Shown here: in pieces, positions 1-8,521 of the stretch
Layout: every line of letters starts with the position of its first letter
Position numbering within the stretch: the stretch's first letter is position 1
Assembly: GCA_028825445.1 (NCBI GenBank)
Contig: JAPKAD010000013.1
Coordinates: forward strand, 1-57,133
DNA: 57,133 bases
Reading direction: 5' to 3'
Source of the DNA: Octadecabacter sp.
Lineage (GTDB): Bacteria; Pseudomonadota; Alphaproteobacteria; Rhodobacterales; Rhodobacteraceae
The notes under the pieces: generated by a model
Database searches by the model: none
Seen by the model: only the letters and a program-made list of their open reading frames with translations
What the model was told of the DNA's origin: nothing
Translations under genes and position numbers: made by a program

Positions 1-596
1 ATAGCGTAACTCATAAGTAACCACCATTCGAGTATTTTGTTCAAGAATTAACATTTTTCAACTCAAGGTTTGACCGTATGGGTACTGGCATGCATTTAGA
101 AACACTACCGACTGGCAACAGACCTAGTGTCAACTCAAGACAACTAATCCACAGAACTTTTATTGCCAAACAATAATGCGCTGCTAAAAGCATTATAGCT
201 CCCAACCTCCTCGAGCGCAAAATTATTATAAGCCACAGCGATAGATTTTGATCAGACCTTAATGCACTAGTACAATTATACCAATGTTAGCTGTGTTGTG
301 GGTCTTAAAAATTTACGGCTCAGCTTCAGCTGAAAGCACCGTCCTTGCACCTAACTCAGCGTCCAAAGAATTTACAGGCTTCCCGTCAATTAAGACCATG
401 CCAGCTCTGTCCAAAACCCCAAATCGCACCAGTCTCCCTATTGTAACTATCTAATTAGTGCCCATAACCAAGTTTAAAGTAATCAGGAAAGCTTTCACAT
501 ACAAAAAGGGAAAGCCACATAATATTGAGTGCCTTAAAAGGGGCATACAACGGGCCAACCTCTGGACGCCAGACACCAGAGGGCCTAGAAAGTACC
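1..596. other. Gene-poor AT-rich stretch
   Basis: No convincing gene is seen. On the minus strand around 312-450 a 44-codon open reading ends at a stop near 315 and has a protein-like composition, but I cannot assign it to a family and it has a stop upstream. It could be the tail of a decayed gene. Confidence 0.4.
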
Positions 597-1022
597 ATGG
601 AAATTCATCAGCTCACCCCCATCTATGCCGTTTCGCCGCAGATCAATCCCGAGGACCTTCCAGACCTCGCAAAGGCCGGCTTCACCACAATTATTAACAA
701 CCGTCCATGTAACGAAATTCCGATGTCGCATCAGGCGGATGCAATGAAAATTGCAGCTGAAGCAGCAGGTCTAAATTTTATAGTACTGCCTGCGACCCAT
801 GCAATGATGAACCCTAGTCTTGCCGCACAACAAAAAGAAGTCTGCATGCAATCAGATGGTCCTGTGTTGGCATATTGTGCGTCAGGTACCCGCTGCACAA
901 TTATTTGGGCTATGATGCAAGCTGGCGACATGGATACCTGTAACATCGTGAACATCGCAGCTAATCATGGCTATGATCTTCGTATGATGCGTGATCAGTT
1001 AAATTCGCTTGCTGGCAATTAA
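597..1022 (+). CDS. TIGR01244/DUF442 family sulfur transferase or phosphatase-like protein
   Basis: A 141-residue protein of the DUF442 (beta-lactamase hydrolase-like, TIGR01244) family, which has a dual-specificity-phosphatase-like fold. The family signature is seen as YCASGTR at residues 93-99, with the presumed nucleophile Cys94 and the anion-binding Arg99. The N-terminal half has the typical run with Gln15 and the NNRP motif at residues 34-37. The frame is open 24 codons further upstream to 525, but homologues begin at the Met at 597, just before the conserved start of the domain. In other bacteria the family is linked to sulfide or persulfide metabolism, sometimes fused to sulfide:quinone reductases. 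Here it stands alone, so the substrate is unknown. Residues look complete, with no sign of truncation. Confidence 0.85.
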   Translation: MEIHQLTPIYAVSPQINPEDLPDLAKAGFTTIINNRPCNEIPMSHQADAMKIAAEAAGLNFIVLPATHAMMNPSLAAQQKEVCMQSDGPVLAYCASGTRCTIIWAMMQAGDMDTCNIVNIAANHGYDLRMMRDQLNSLAGN

Positions 1023-2095
1023 TACTTTTCTAACTATTTCTTAAACAAATCGATAATTATAATATCAAAGTCTGTATTTTGCTTTTAATACCATTCGTAA
1101 CATGAAATCTCAAAATAGAAACTGCACTATACTGGGTGAACTATGTTATAATAAAACCTACATATACTGCACTTTTACAGCCCGGTTACCTGCCAGTTGA
1201 TCCAGCCGCGCGAAACTTGCATTTCTTCAGTACTTTGATCAGCATCACCCATCCGACGGTCGTGTTAGCCAAATTCAGCGCTTTACCCAATTTAAAGACA
1301 ACAATTTTATGGACCGGTAACGCTATGCGCATCAGTACGATGTTAAATTTAGTTGGCCTGTATTGTCTAGCTTTGCATAGCACTATCGACATGCCTGATG
1401 AACCTTTAACAGGTGCTAATACCCCCATACTTTTGGAATTATTTCTCAAATTACTTAAATTGTGAATTGCCACTGGAATCTGGATTAAAAAACGAGAAGC
1501 GGAAATTACTCTGCAACATCAGCTGTCCTGCAGTGCGCAGATCATCCGTAAATCCAATATCAGTGGTAGAGAGCCTAAAATCAGCTTTGATAATTCCAAC
1601 ATCTAAGAGTACAATTAACAATAGGCTGGCGAACGGCGCCATAATAATACAAAAATCCATATGACGCAGTTTTAGTCGTCGCTGGAAGCAAAAAACTGCC
1701 AGTTATTTAAAATTCAAATTACAAAAATATTAACAGTTGGTCTGATAAGGGTAACCTCCTCAATCCTGCAGATAGTCCATTACAAAAATACAATATCGCC
1801 TAACGATCTAGTTCACATTCAATCAGATCTTCTGCCTGGAAAGCTTATTATACGATACTAAAAATACACGCCAGTAATTCCGTAGCTTCATCCGCTGCAA
1901 ACCAAATGCGCGCCTGATTTATCTCTTTATCGTGGCAGCTGATGTGTCTCCCACTACAAGAGACGCGCCAGTTAGACCCAGCATGTTAGCAACAATTGAA
2001 TTTAGGATTTCATCAATAATATCCAGCGTAAAACGTCATAAAACTTTTTAGCCCACGTGAGGTTATTAACCTACTAACGACATGGCTTAAAATGG
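1023..2095. other. 1.07 kb gap with gene-like but interrupted readings
   Basis: No intact gene. Protein-like stretches occur but are broken by stops and frame changes. On the plus strand near 1185-1380 one frame reads FDQHHPSDGRVSQIQRF followed after a stop by RYAHQYDVKFSWP. On the minus strand near 2027-1760 a reading beginning LDIIDEILNSIVANMLGLTG continues, after a frame change, as NQARIWFAADEATELL and then AEDLIECELDR. I do not recognise either family. They are most simply read as remnants of two decayed genes. Confidence 0.4.
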
Positions 2096-4780
2096 CTATT
2101 GTAGTACCAAAACCTGAGCTGCGGGCAGGGTAACACGAAATGCAGCACCACCTTGACCTGGCAAATATGTTATGTCACCACCAAGTGCACCCATAATCTG
2201 GCGGCAAATAGCAAGGCCCAGACCCGCGCCACCCGCCTTACCCTCATCCTCGAGCCGCGAGAATTTCTCGAAAATCATTGATTGGCTCTCACTCGGAATG
2301 CCCGCGCCATTATCACAGAAATCGATAATCGTTTGTCCTGCGAACTGACGCACAATAATGCGTAATTTTGGGACATCGTTAGCGCAGTACTTAGCCGCAT
2401 TGCTGATCAAATTAATAAAAACTTGAGCCAACCTGTCCAGATCAGTGTGTACGTTTACAGTCTCATTGCCAGCCCTGCGAGCAATCGCCAGCTTGCCAGT
2501 GTTCACGCCTGATGCAATTACCGCGCGGTCCAAGACATCCGCCAGTATGTCCTGCCCAATGTTCAACTGCACCTGACCGCTTTCCAGCACACCAAGGTCT
2601 AACAAATCATCTAATAGTCGTGTCAGACGATTACTTTGTTCATGGATAATTCCTGCAAACCGCTTCCGCGCAACATTCTCCACATCCTCATCTCGTAGAA
2701 TGTCTGAAAATGCACGGATTGATGTCATTGGTGTGCGTAATTCGTGGCTGATCTGACTTAAAAACGCGTCTTTCTGAATGCTCAACGCAGTCAGCTTTTC
2801 ATTAGCTTCTCGTAATGCACGCGCAGTACTATTCGCCTCTGCACTTTTTGCCTCCAACCTGCTTGAGTATTCCATGATCTGGGCGGTTTCATCCGCAACC
2901 GCAATAAGATCATCCACCGATACAATCGTACCTTCAGTCAGCTGGCCAATCATCGCATGCGCTGTAGCTGCCCCGACCGACCCTGACAATTCGCGTTCCA
3001 ATCTACCAATAAAATCAGGCGTCACATCAGGCTGAAAACCAGTTTTTCCCTGTGATCGAGCCTCCGTCGCAAAAATTGAAAGGGCTTCTGCACCACCAAG
3101 AATTCGTTGAGACATTACCAGTAAGTCCTCAGCTTGAGCAGCAGATTGCAACCACGTGCGCGCACCACTGGAATAATCAAACACATTTACAAATTGCGCC
3201 CCTTGCAGACGTTCTAATGGGTTTGGGAAGGTCAGGATTGACACAAATATAAATGCTGATGTGTTCAGAAATATTGACCAGAATAGCGCATGCACAAATG
3301 GATCAGTTCCCGAAATTCCAAACAACGCCTCGGGGCGCAGCCAGCCAATCCCAAATGGTCCACCCAAAAACACCGCTTGCGATATCACTGCGTCAATACC
3401 AAAACTAGGCAAGAAATTTGTCCACAGCCAGACGCTGAAACCAACAATCAGACCAGCACCTGCACCCCAGCGATTTGCACCACGCCAAAAAACACCACCA
3501 ATCATAGCGGGGAAAACCTGCACAACGCCAATAAATGAAACTAATCCGATGGAAGCCAGAGCAGTGCCCCCCCCCGACACGCGGAAATAAACATACCCTA
3601 GCGCCAAAATGACGCTGATCGACACCCGCCGTGACATGATTACAACTTGGCGCACATCGCCCGATACAACCGCACCGGGGGTTCGAGCATTCAACCAACT
3701 GGGGACAATAATGTGATTGCTGACCATGGTCGCCAACGACAATGTCGCCACAATCACCATGGATGTTGCCGATGAAAACCCACCTAAGAATGCAAGGATT
3801 GCAAGGCCCTGTCGCCCCTCACTAATGGGTACTGTCACTACGAATAAATCTGGATTTGCACTTTCTGGCATAAGATCCAAGCCCACCACGGCGATAGGCA
3901 CAACAAACAGACTCATCAACATCAAATAGGTCGGAAACGCCCAGCTTGCAGTGCTGAGGCTTTGTTCGTCAGAATTTTCCACCACCAAGACTTGAAACAT
4001 TCGCGGTAAACAAACGAACGCAGCACCTGAAACAAAAATTAACCCAATCCAGCGACTTGGACTTGGGGACCATTGACTTTGAGCCGATGCATCAATCAAT
4101 TCCAACGTAGCACCGACACCGCCAGCAATGCCCCAGACTACAAATATCCCAACCGCTAACAACGCGCACAACTTCACTACAGCTTCCACGGCGATTGCGA
4201 GAACAATGCCATGATGTCGTTCATGTGCATCCAAATTACGCGTACCGAACAACACTGTGAACACAGCAAGCCCAACAGCCACCCACATAGCCGCACGGTT
4301 CAGATCTCCCGGAAGCCACATCTCATCACTGCTGGCGGCGAACACTGCGATAGACTGGGTCACCGATTGAAGCTGCAGTGCAATATACGGTGTCGTTCCA
4401 ACAATCGCCAAAACGGTAACCATCACCCCAAGCACGGGTGACTTTCCATACCTTGACGAAATCAGATCGGCGATTGATGTAAGACGCTGCGTGCGCCCAA
4501 TGCGAACTAATTTACGCACAAGCCACCACCAGCCTATCATTACCAAGGTTGGCCCCAAATAGATTGTAACAAATTCAAGGCCGGATCGCGCTGCATAACC
4601 AACAGCCCCATAAAACGTCCAAGCAGTACAATAAATACTTAGTGAGAGAGTGTAAATTACAGATGAGCGAACCCAACTGGTTTTGCCCTGCGCCGCGCGT
4701 CTTTCCGCAGCAAAGGCGACAAGAAACAAAAACACGACATACATCAACGAAACCACAATCAGCAGGTTGAAAGAAATCAT
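2096..4780 (-). CDS. Sodium:solute symporter-histidine kinase fusion (CrbS/CbrA-like sensor)
   Basis: An 894-residue membrane sensor kinase. Roughly residues 1-500 form a sodium:solute symporter (SSF) domain with about 13 hydrophobic segments. A linker with a STAC-like segment and a coiled-coil-like stretch leads to a HisKA domain with the H-box SHELRTP (phospho-acceptor His near residue 676) and a HATPase domain with N-box NLISNAAKY, G1 DNGAGIP and G2 GAGLGLAI. The start at 4780 is chosen because it overlaps the upstream gene's stop as ATGA and follows a GGCGGAGA ribosome site; the next upstream ATG (4792) lacks one. SSF-kinase fusions of the CrbS type are known to control acetyl-CoA synthetase in Vibrio and Pseudomonas. 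An acs gene lies 7.6 kb away, supporting the same role (inference). I see no receiver domain in the protein; a separate receiver gene is adjacent. Confidence 0.88.
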   Translation of the reverse strand: MISFNLLIVVSLMYVVFLFLVAFAAERRAAQGKTSWVRSSVIYTLSLSIYCTAWTFYGAVGYAARSGLEFVTIYLGPTLVMIGWWWLVRKLVRIGRTQRLTSIADLISSRYGKSPVLGVMVTVLAIVGTTPYIALQLQSVTQSIAVFAASSDEMWLPGDLNRAAMWVAVGLAVFTVLFGTRNLDAHERHHGIVLAIAVEAVVKLCALLAVGIFVVWGIAGGVGATLELIDASAQSQWSPSPSRWIGLIFVSGAAFVCLPRMFQVLVVENSDEQSLSTASWAFPTYLMLMSLFVVPIAVVGLDLMPESANPDLFVVTVPISEGRQGLAILAFLGGFSSATSMVIVATLSLATMVSNHIIVPSWLNARTPGAVVSGDVRQVVIMSRRVSISVILALGYVYFRVSGGGTALASIGLVSFIGVVQVFPAMIGGVFWRGANRWGAGAGLIVGFSVWLWTNFLPSFGIDAVISQAVFLGGPFGIGWLRPEALFGISGTDPFVHALFWSIFLNTSAFIFVSILTFPNPLERLQGAQFVNVFDYSSGARTWLQSAAQAEDLLVMSQRILGGAEALSIFATEARSQGKTGFQPDVTPDFIGRLERELSGSVGAATAHAMIGQLTEGTIVSVDDLIAVADETAQIMEYSSRLEAKSAEANSTARALREANEKLTALSIQKDAFLSQISHELRTPMTSIRAFSDILRDEDVENVARKRFAGIIHEQSNRLTRLLDDLLDLGVLESGQVQLNIGQDILADVLDRAVIASGVNTGKLAIARRAGNETVNVHTDLDRLAQVFINLISNAAKYCANDVPKLRIIVRQFAGQTIIDFCDNGAGIPSESQSMIFEKFSRLEDEGKAGGAGLGLAICRQIMGALGGDITYLPGQGGAAFRVTLPAAQVLVLQ

Positions 4781-5061
4781 TCTCCGCCCCACCCGTTGGG
4801 TGCATCGTTTCCATCCAATGATTCAGAAAGCCTTAAAACCCGTGACAGGACAAACGCCAGCACAACGAGAATGACCCACAATCCAAACAGGTAAACAATG
4901 CCGTTGCTGGTCTGGCTTTGATCGGGTGTCTCACGTGGCCACATCAGTGGCAGAAGCATGAGAACGCCAGCAAAAATTGGCAGCCAACGCGCCGCGTCAC
5001 GAAATCTACGTTGACGGTAACTACTACGATCAAGAAATTCTGTTCGGCTCGGTAGTTTCAT
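4777..5061 (-). CDS. Small two-helix membrane protein upstream of the sensor kinase
   Basis: A 94-residue protein with a basic amphipathic N-terminus (RQRRFRDAARW) followed by two hydrophobic segments at about residues 26-41 and 55-73, and a short acidic tail. Its stop codon overlaps the start of the symporter-kinase gene as ATGA, so the two are translationally coupled. The layout (short basic N-terminus plus two helices, directly before an SSF protein) resembles the small DUF485/DUF4212 partners encoded next to acetate-type sodium symporters. I infer an accessory subunit of the sensor, but sequence identity to those families is not evident. The gene begins 7 bases after the stop of the upstream response-regulator gene, so all three are probably one transcript. 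Confidence 0.75.
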   Translation of the reverse strand: MKLPSRTEFLDRSSYRQRRFRDAARWLPIFAGVLMLLPLMWPRETPDQSQTSNGIVYLFGLWVILVVLAFVLSRVLRLSESLDGNDAPNGWGGE

Positions 5062-5068
5062 TAATTAG

Positions 5069-5437
5069 TCACAGTCCGGCCAAAGCGCGCACACTTTTAA
5101 GGACTTCAGCGTTAGAAAACGGTTTTGTCATAAATTGCGTGGCACCCAAACTGGTCGCCATTTCACGATCCTTGGATTGACCACGCGCAGTCAGCATCAT
5201 CACGGGCACATCTTTAGTTTCAGCTTGCGCGCGCAATTCACGCAAAATGTCATAACCGGATTTACCTGGCAACATAACATCAAGAATAATCAGATCAGGA
5301 ACGCGCTGCATAACCTTCGACATCGCCGTTTCCCCATCCGAATGGGTGTGTACGGTCCAGCCATCCTTGGTCAGAATGTAACTAATTGCCTCAATTATAT
5401 TGGGCTCATCTTCAATCAAAAGGACACGTTGGCCCAT
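5069..5437 (-). CDS. Single-domain response regulator (CheY-like receiver)
   Basis: A 122-residue stand-alone receiver domain. The acidic pocket is at Glu9-Asp10-Glu11, the phospho-acceptor Asp53 lies in LIILDVMLP, the switch Thr83 in MLTAR and the conserved Lys105 in MTKPF. There is no output domain, so it should act by protein-protein contact or as a phosphate shuttle. It is the first gene of the minus-strand unit followed by the small membrane protein and the symporter-kinase, which makes that kinase its likely partner. In CrbS/CrbR systems the regulator normally carries a LuxR-type DNA-binding domain. Its absence here means that transcriptional output, if any, must come from another protein. 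Confidence 0.9.
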   Translation of the reverse strand: MGQRVLLIEDEPNIIEAISYILTKDGWTVHTHSDGETAMSKVMQRVPDLIILDVMLPGKSGYDILRELRAQAETKDVPVMMLTARGQSKDREMATSLGATQFMTKPFSNAEVLKSVRALAGL

Positions 5438-5535
5438 CGTTTATACCCTCCCAAATGCCGCCATCCAAAGCTTTTCAATCGACTGAACATAACTATTGCT
5501 ACAACATTGGACGGAGTCAAAGGCCCAAAGCCATT

Positions 5536-6816
5536 TTACAACAAACTTGGGTGACGACGGCTAGTACAATTATGAACATCGCATACCCGACACCCCGGCC
5601 CCACAACATCCACCGTATCATCAGCACTCGCAGGCCGCACCAACATTGTCGCATTAATCCTAGGTTCAGAGCCAAATGCAATATCTCCTACGGGCCCAGC
5701 AATAGCGAAACATTCAAAAGGTGTACGCGCGGCTCCAGGAAGTCGCACTATGCGACGAATTGCCCGGCCCGGTTGGGTCAACGCCTGATACAGCGGCCAC
5801 AACGGACATGCAGCACCTGATCGTGGAAGTTGAAAATCAAGCATAGGTTTTTGAAACGTTACTACGCCCGCGCCGTCACATATTGCTAAACCCATCAACG
5901 GATGATCTGAGTCCGGTGGCAAGTGCGCTAATCGACGCAAAACCACATCCAACGCCACCCCAAACTGCGAAGAAAGCCGCGCTGGATCGTAAGCTACTGC
6001 ACGGGCCACCTGGGTAAACGCTTTAAGCGGCAAGCTTACAGCATCTTCTGATGCACCCTTTGCCCAGTCCTGTAAAATGGTTCGGGTGGTAGCATTTTGA
6101 ATTTCATCAAACTTTATGTCGTCCCCATTATCAATGCCCAAAAAATAGTAATCCGACTTCGCAAGCGCGGCCTCCGCTTGTTCCATCGCAGAATCTACAT
6201 GCGCGCTACCTGCCTCCATCTCCATGTCCAAAAATCCGAGCAAAGCTTGGCTGCTTTCAGCGAGCCGCGCAGAATCCATATCGATGTTTGTGTGAAACCG
6301 TGATTGCCAATCAGAATCTAAATTAGGCGTTTCAACCAAAATACTTGCGGTAGACCTAATTGCAGTAGCCGTGGAAATGACATCGTGCAGCGCATTAGCA
6401 ATCTGACTGTCATGGGCCAGCCGGTTACTCAACGCTTCAGTGCGGTCTTCCAATTGGGTAATCCTGCGCCGTTGCGCCACAATCAACGCAGCCCATCCCG
6501 GAAACCGCGCCAACAATTCTTCAGACTGCAGGTCTTCAATGCTTTCGTCTGGAAATGCCGCTGCAGCTTCTTTCAAGGGCACCAAAATAGCATCACTCAC
6601 ACCATCACCAAGCAATGCGACATCTATAACTAAAACCCGCGCTAGTTCGCTCAATAGCTTACCGCCAATTTTACGACGGTTATGTTCGATTAGATTCAAG
6701 TAGGAACCAGAAATACCAATTTCCTTGGCAACATTGGTTTGCCGAAGACCTAAATCTATCCGTCGGTTTCGCGCCCGCGTGCCAGTAAGAAGGTGTGGTG
6801 AGATTTGTTCTCGCAT
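5536..6816 (-). CDS. ScfR/RamB-like XRE transcriptional regulator with DUF2083 C-terminus
   Basis: A 426-residue regulator. Residues about 12-66 form an XRE helix-turn-helix (RQTNVAKEIGISGSYLNLIE). A helical middle segment follows, and the last ~150 residues match the DUF2083 short-chain fatty acyl regulator domain, ending in the cysteine motif CRVCDVHNC near the C-terminus, probably a metal or cofactor site. Relatives (ScfR, RamB, PrpC-linked regulators) control acetate, glyoxylate or propionate genes. It lacks a recognisable ImmA/IrrE-type HExxH peptidase motif that some relatives carry. It is transcribed divergently from the livK-like gene and lies beside the sensor cluster, so control of the transporter and acs is the likely job (inference). 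Confidence 0.88.
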   Translation of the reverse strand: MREQISPHLLTGTRARNRRIDLGLRQTNVAKEIGISGSYLNLIEHNRRKIGGKLLSELARVLVIDVALLGDGVSDAILVPLKEAAAAFPDESIEDLQSEELLARFPGWAALIVAQRRRITQLEDRTEALSNRLAHDSQIANALHDVISTATAIRSTASILVETPNLDSDWQSRFHTNIDMDSARLAESSQALLGFLDMEMEAGSAHVDSAMEQAEAALAKSDYYFLGIDNGDDIKFDEIQNATTRTILQDWAKGASEDAVSLPLKAFTQVARAVAYDPARLSSQFGVALDVVLRRLAHLPPDSDHPLMGLAICDGAGVVTFQKPMLDFQLPRSGAACPLWPLYQALTQPGRAIRRIVRLPGAARTPFECFAIAGPVGDIAFGSEPRINATMLVRPASADDTVDVVGPGCRVCDVHNCTSRRHPSLL

Positions 6817-7031
6817 TTTATTTTTTTTATTAATTTTATCATCCTTTTTTACTCGAAATAGATAATTTTTTTACAATTTTTTTTGTAAGCTCGTCTACAT
6901 CTTTACAGAAATTATATTATTCAACAAACCCTTATTGAGTAATTTTCAAAATGGCAGTTTATGGATTATGCTACAAAAGCATGTGCAGTTGAACGGGAGG
7001 TTCACCTGTATCACTCAAGGGAGGTTACTAC
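6817..7031. promoter_or_regulatory. Divergent promoter region between the ScfR-like regulator and the livK-like gene
   Basis: This 215-base region separates two divergent genes and is extremely AT-rich, with T-runs at about 6819-6830 and 6868-6886. It must hold the promoters of both genes and is the natural place for operators of the XRE regulator. A purine-rich ribosome site (GGGAGG) precedes the transporter start. I could not identify a specific operator. Confidence 0.5.
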
Positions 7032-8402
7032 ATGTCCAAATCAAACTTCACACGTCGTGGCGTTATGAAAACTGGCGCTATTGCTGGTGCTGCACTCACA
7101 TTGCCAACATATCTACGTGCTGATGCCCACGCTGGTTTCACTAACGCACCTGGCGATAGCGAAGTCGTTCTTGGTTTTAACGTGCCACAGTCCGGCCCCT
7201 ACGCAGACGAAGGTGCGGACGAAATCCGTGCCTACGAACTCGCAGTCGAGCACCTGAACGGTGGCGGTGACGGTGGTATGCTGCAAACGTTCACGTCCAA
7301 CGCACTTGACGGCACCGGCATATTGGGCCGCGAAGTTAAGTACGTAACAGGTGACACACAGACTAAATCCGACGCGGCGCGCGCTTCTGCACGTTCTATG
7401 ATCGAAAAAGACGGTGCAGTTATGGTCACTGGCGGTTCAAGCTCCGGCGTGGCTGTTGCTGTTCAAGCATTATGTCAAGAAGCTGGCATTATCTTTATGG
7501 CCGGCCTCACGCACTCAAACGATACGACAGGTAAAGATCGTAAGGCTAACGGTTTCCGTCAGTTTTTCAACTCTTACATGACCGGTGCTGCTTTAGCACC
7601 AGTTCTTGCGGCGCAGTACGGTTCAGACCGCAAAGCATACCATCTGACTGCAGACTACAACTGGGGCTACACCACTGAGGAAGCCATTCGTGCATCAACC
7701 GAAGCTATGGGTTGGGAAACCGTAAATTCGGTTAAGACACCACTAACACAAACTGACTTCTCGTCGTATATCGCACCAGTTCTGAACTCCGGAGCCGACG
7801 TTTTGGTTCTGAACCACTACGGTGGAAACATGATTAACTCTTTGACAAACGCCGTTCAATTTGGCCTGCGCGACGCACAAGCTAACGGCAAGAACTTTGA
7901 GATAGTTGTTCCACTTTATTCAGAGCTGATGGCCCGTGGTGCTGGTGCAAACATCGCCGGCATATTGGGTTCGCAAAATTGGGATTGGAAAATCGAAGAC
8001 CAGCTTGGCGCTAAGTATGCTGGAACAAACGCATTCGTGCGTTCGTTTGGTACCAAGTACGGCTTTCCGCCATCACAGGCTGCGCACACATGCTATGTGC
8101 AGACACTTTTGTATGCGGATGCTGTGCAGCGTGCTGGCTCGTTTGCGCCTTGTGCCGTTGTCGAAGCCCTCGAAGGCTTTGAATTTAGCGGTATGGGCAA
8201 CGGAGAAACACTGTACCGTGCAGACGATCACCAGTGCTTCAAAGACGTTCTAGTTGTGCGCGGCAAGGAAAATCCAGAGAACGAGTTTGATCTTGTAGAA
8301 ATCGTTGAAGTCACACCAGTTGAGCAGGTCACTTATGCACCTGATCATCCACAAATGGGCGGTGCAGAGGCCTCCTTGGGTGAATGCAACAACGGCGCAT
8401 AA
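7032..8402 (+). CDS. ABC transporter periplasmic substrate-binding protein (LivK/amide-urea type)
   Basis: A 456-residue type I periplasmic binding protein of the branched-chain amino acid/amide/urea group. The N-terminus has a twin-arginine-like leader (NFTRRGVMKTG, Arg8-Arg9) followed by an alanine-rich hydrophobic stretch and a likely cleavage after ADAHA. The mature part begins with the family pattern VVLGFNVPQSGPYADEG and keeps the GGSSSGVAVAVQ region. It is the first gene of a five-gene importer set followed by acs. True ligands in this family range from amino acids to urea, amides and carboxylates. Its neighbours suggest a short-chain acyl compound or an acetate-yielding substrate, but that is inference. 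A strong hairpin follows the gene, probably raising its level over the permease genes. Confidence 0.88.
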   Translation: MSKSNFTRRGVMKTGAIAGAALTLPTYLRADAHAGFTNAPGDSEVVLGFNVPQSGPYADEGADEIRAYELAVEHLNGGGDGGMLQTFTSNALDGTGILGREVKYVTGDTQTKSDAARASARSMIEKDGAVMVTGGSSSGVAVAVQALCQEAGIIFMAGLTHSNDTTGKDRKANGFRQFFNSYMTGAALAPVLAAQYGSDRKAYHLTADYNWGYTTEEAIRASTEAMGWETVNSVKTPLTQTDFSSYIAPVLNSGADVLVLNHYGGNMINSLTNAVQFGLRDAQANGKNFEIVVPLYSELMARGAGANIAGILGSQNWDWKIEDQLGAKYAGTNAFVRSFGTKYGFPPSQAAHTCYVQTLLYADAVQRAGSFAPCAVVEALEGFEFSGMGNGETLYRADDHQCFKDVLVVRGKENPENEFDLVEIVEVTPVEQVTYAPDHPQMGGAEASLGECNNGA

Positions 8403-8410
8403 ACCATCTA

Positions 8411-8447
8411 TGTCGGGGCAGTTTTACACTGCCCTGACATTTTTTTA
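8411..8447 (+). terminator. Hairpin plus T-tract after the binding-protein gene
   Basis: A 13-base-pair stem with one G-T pair (8411-8423 with 8429-8441), a 5-base loop and a run of seven T. It has full rho-independent terminator form but sits between the binding-protein gene and the permease genes, so partial read-through is likely. This would give more binding protein than membrane components. Confidence 0.8.
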
Positions 8448-8521
8448 TAAGACATTTGCGCTAATCTTCCGCCACATGGTGCGCGGAAATTTTGCATTTA
8501 TCGATCAGAGGTAGCCAAGCC

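Noticed and set aside
1186..1473. Minus-strand 95-codon frame with NLANTTVGWVMLI, vaguely like superinfection-immunity membrane proteins
   Set aside because: The match is a few residues only, the expected helix pattern is incomplete, and a better protein-like reading exists on the opposite strand over part of the same DNA.
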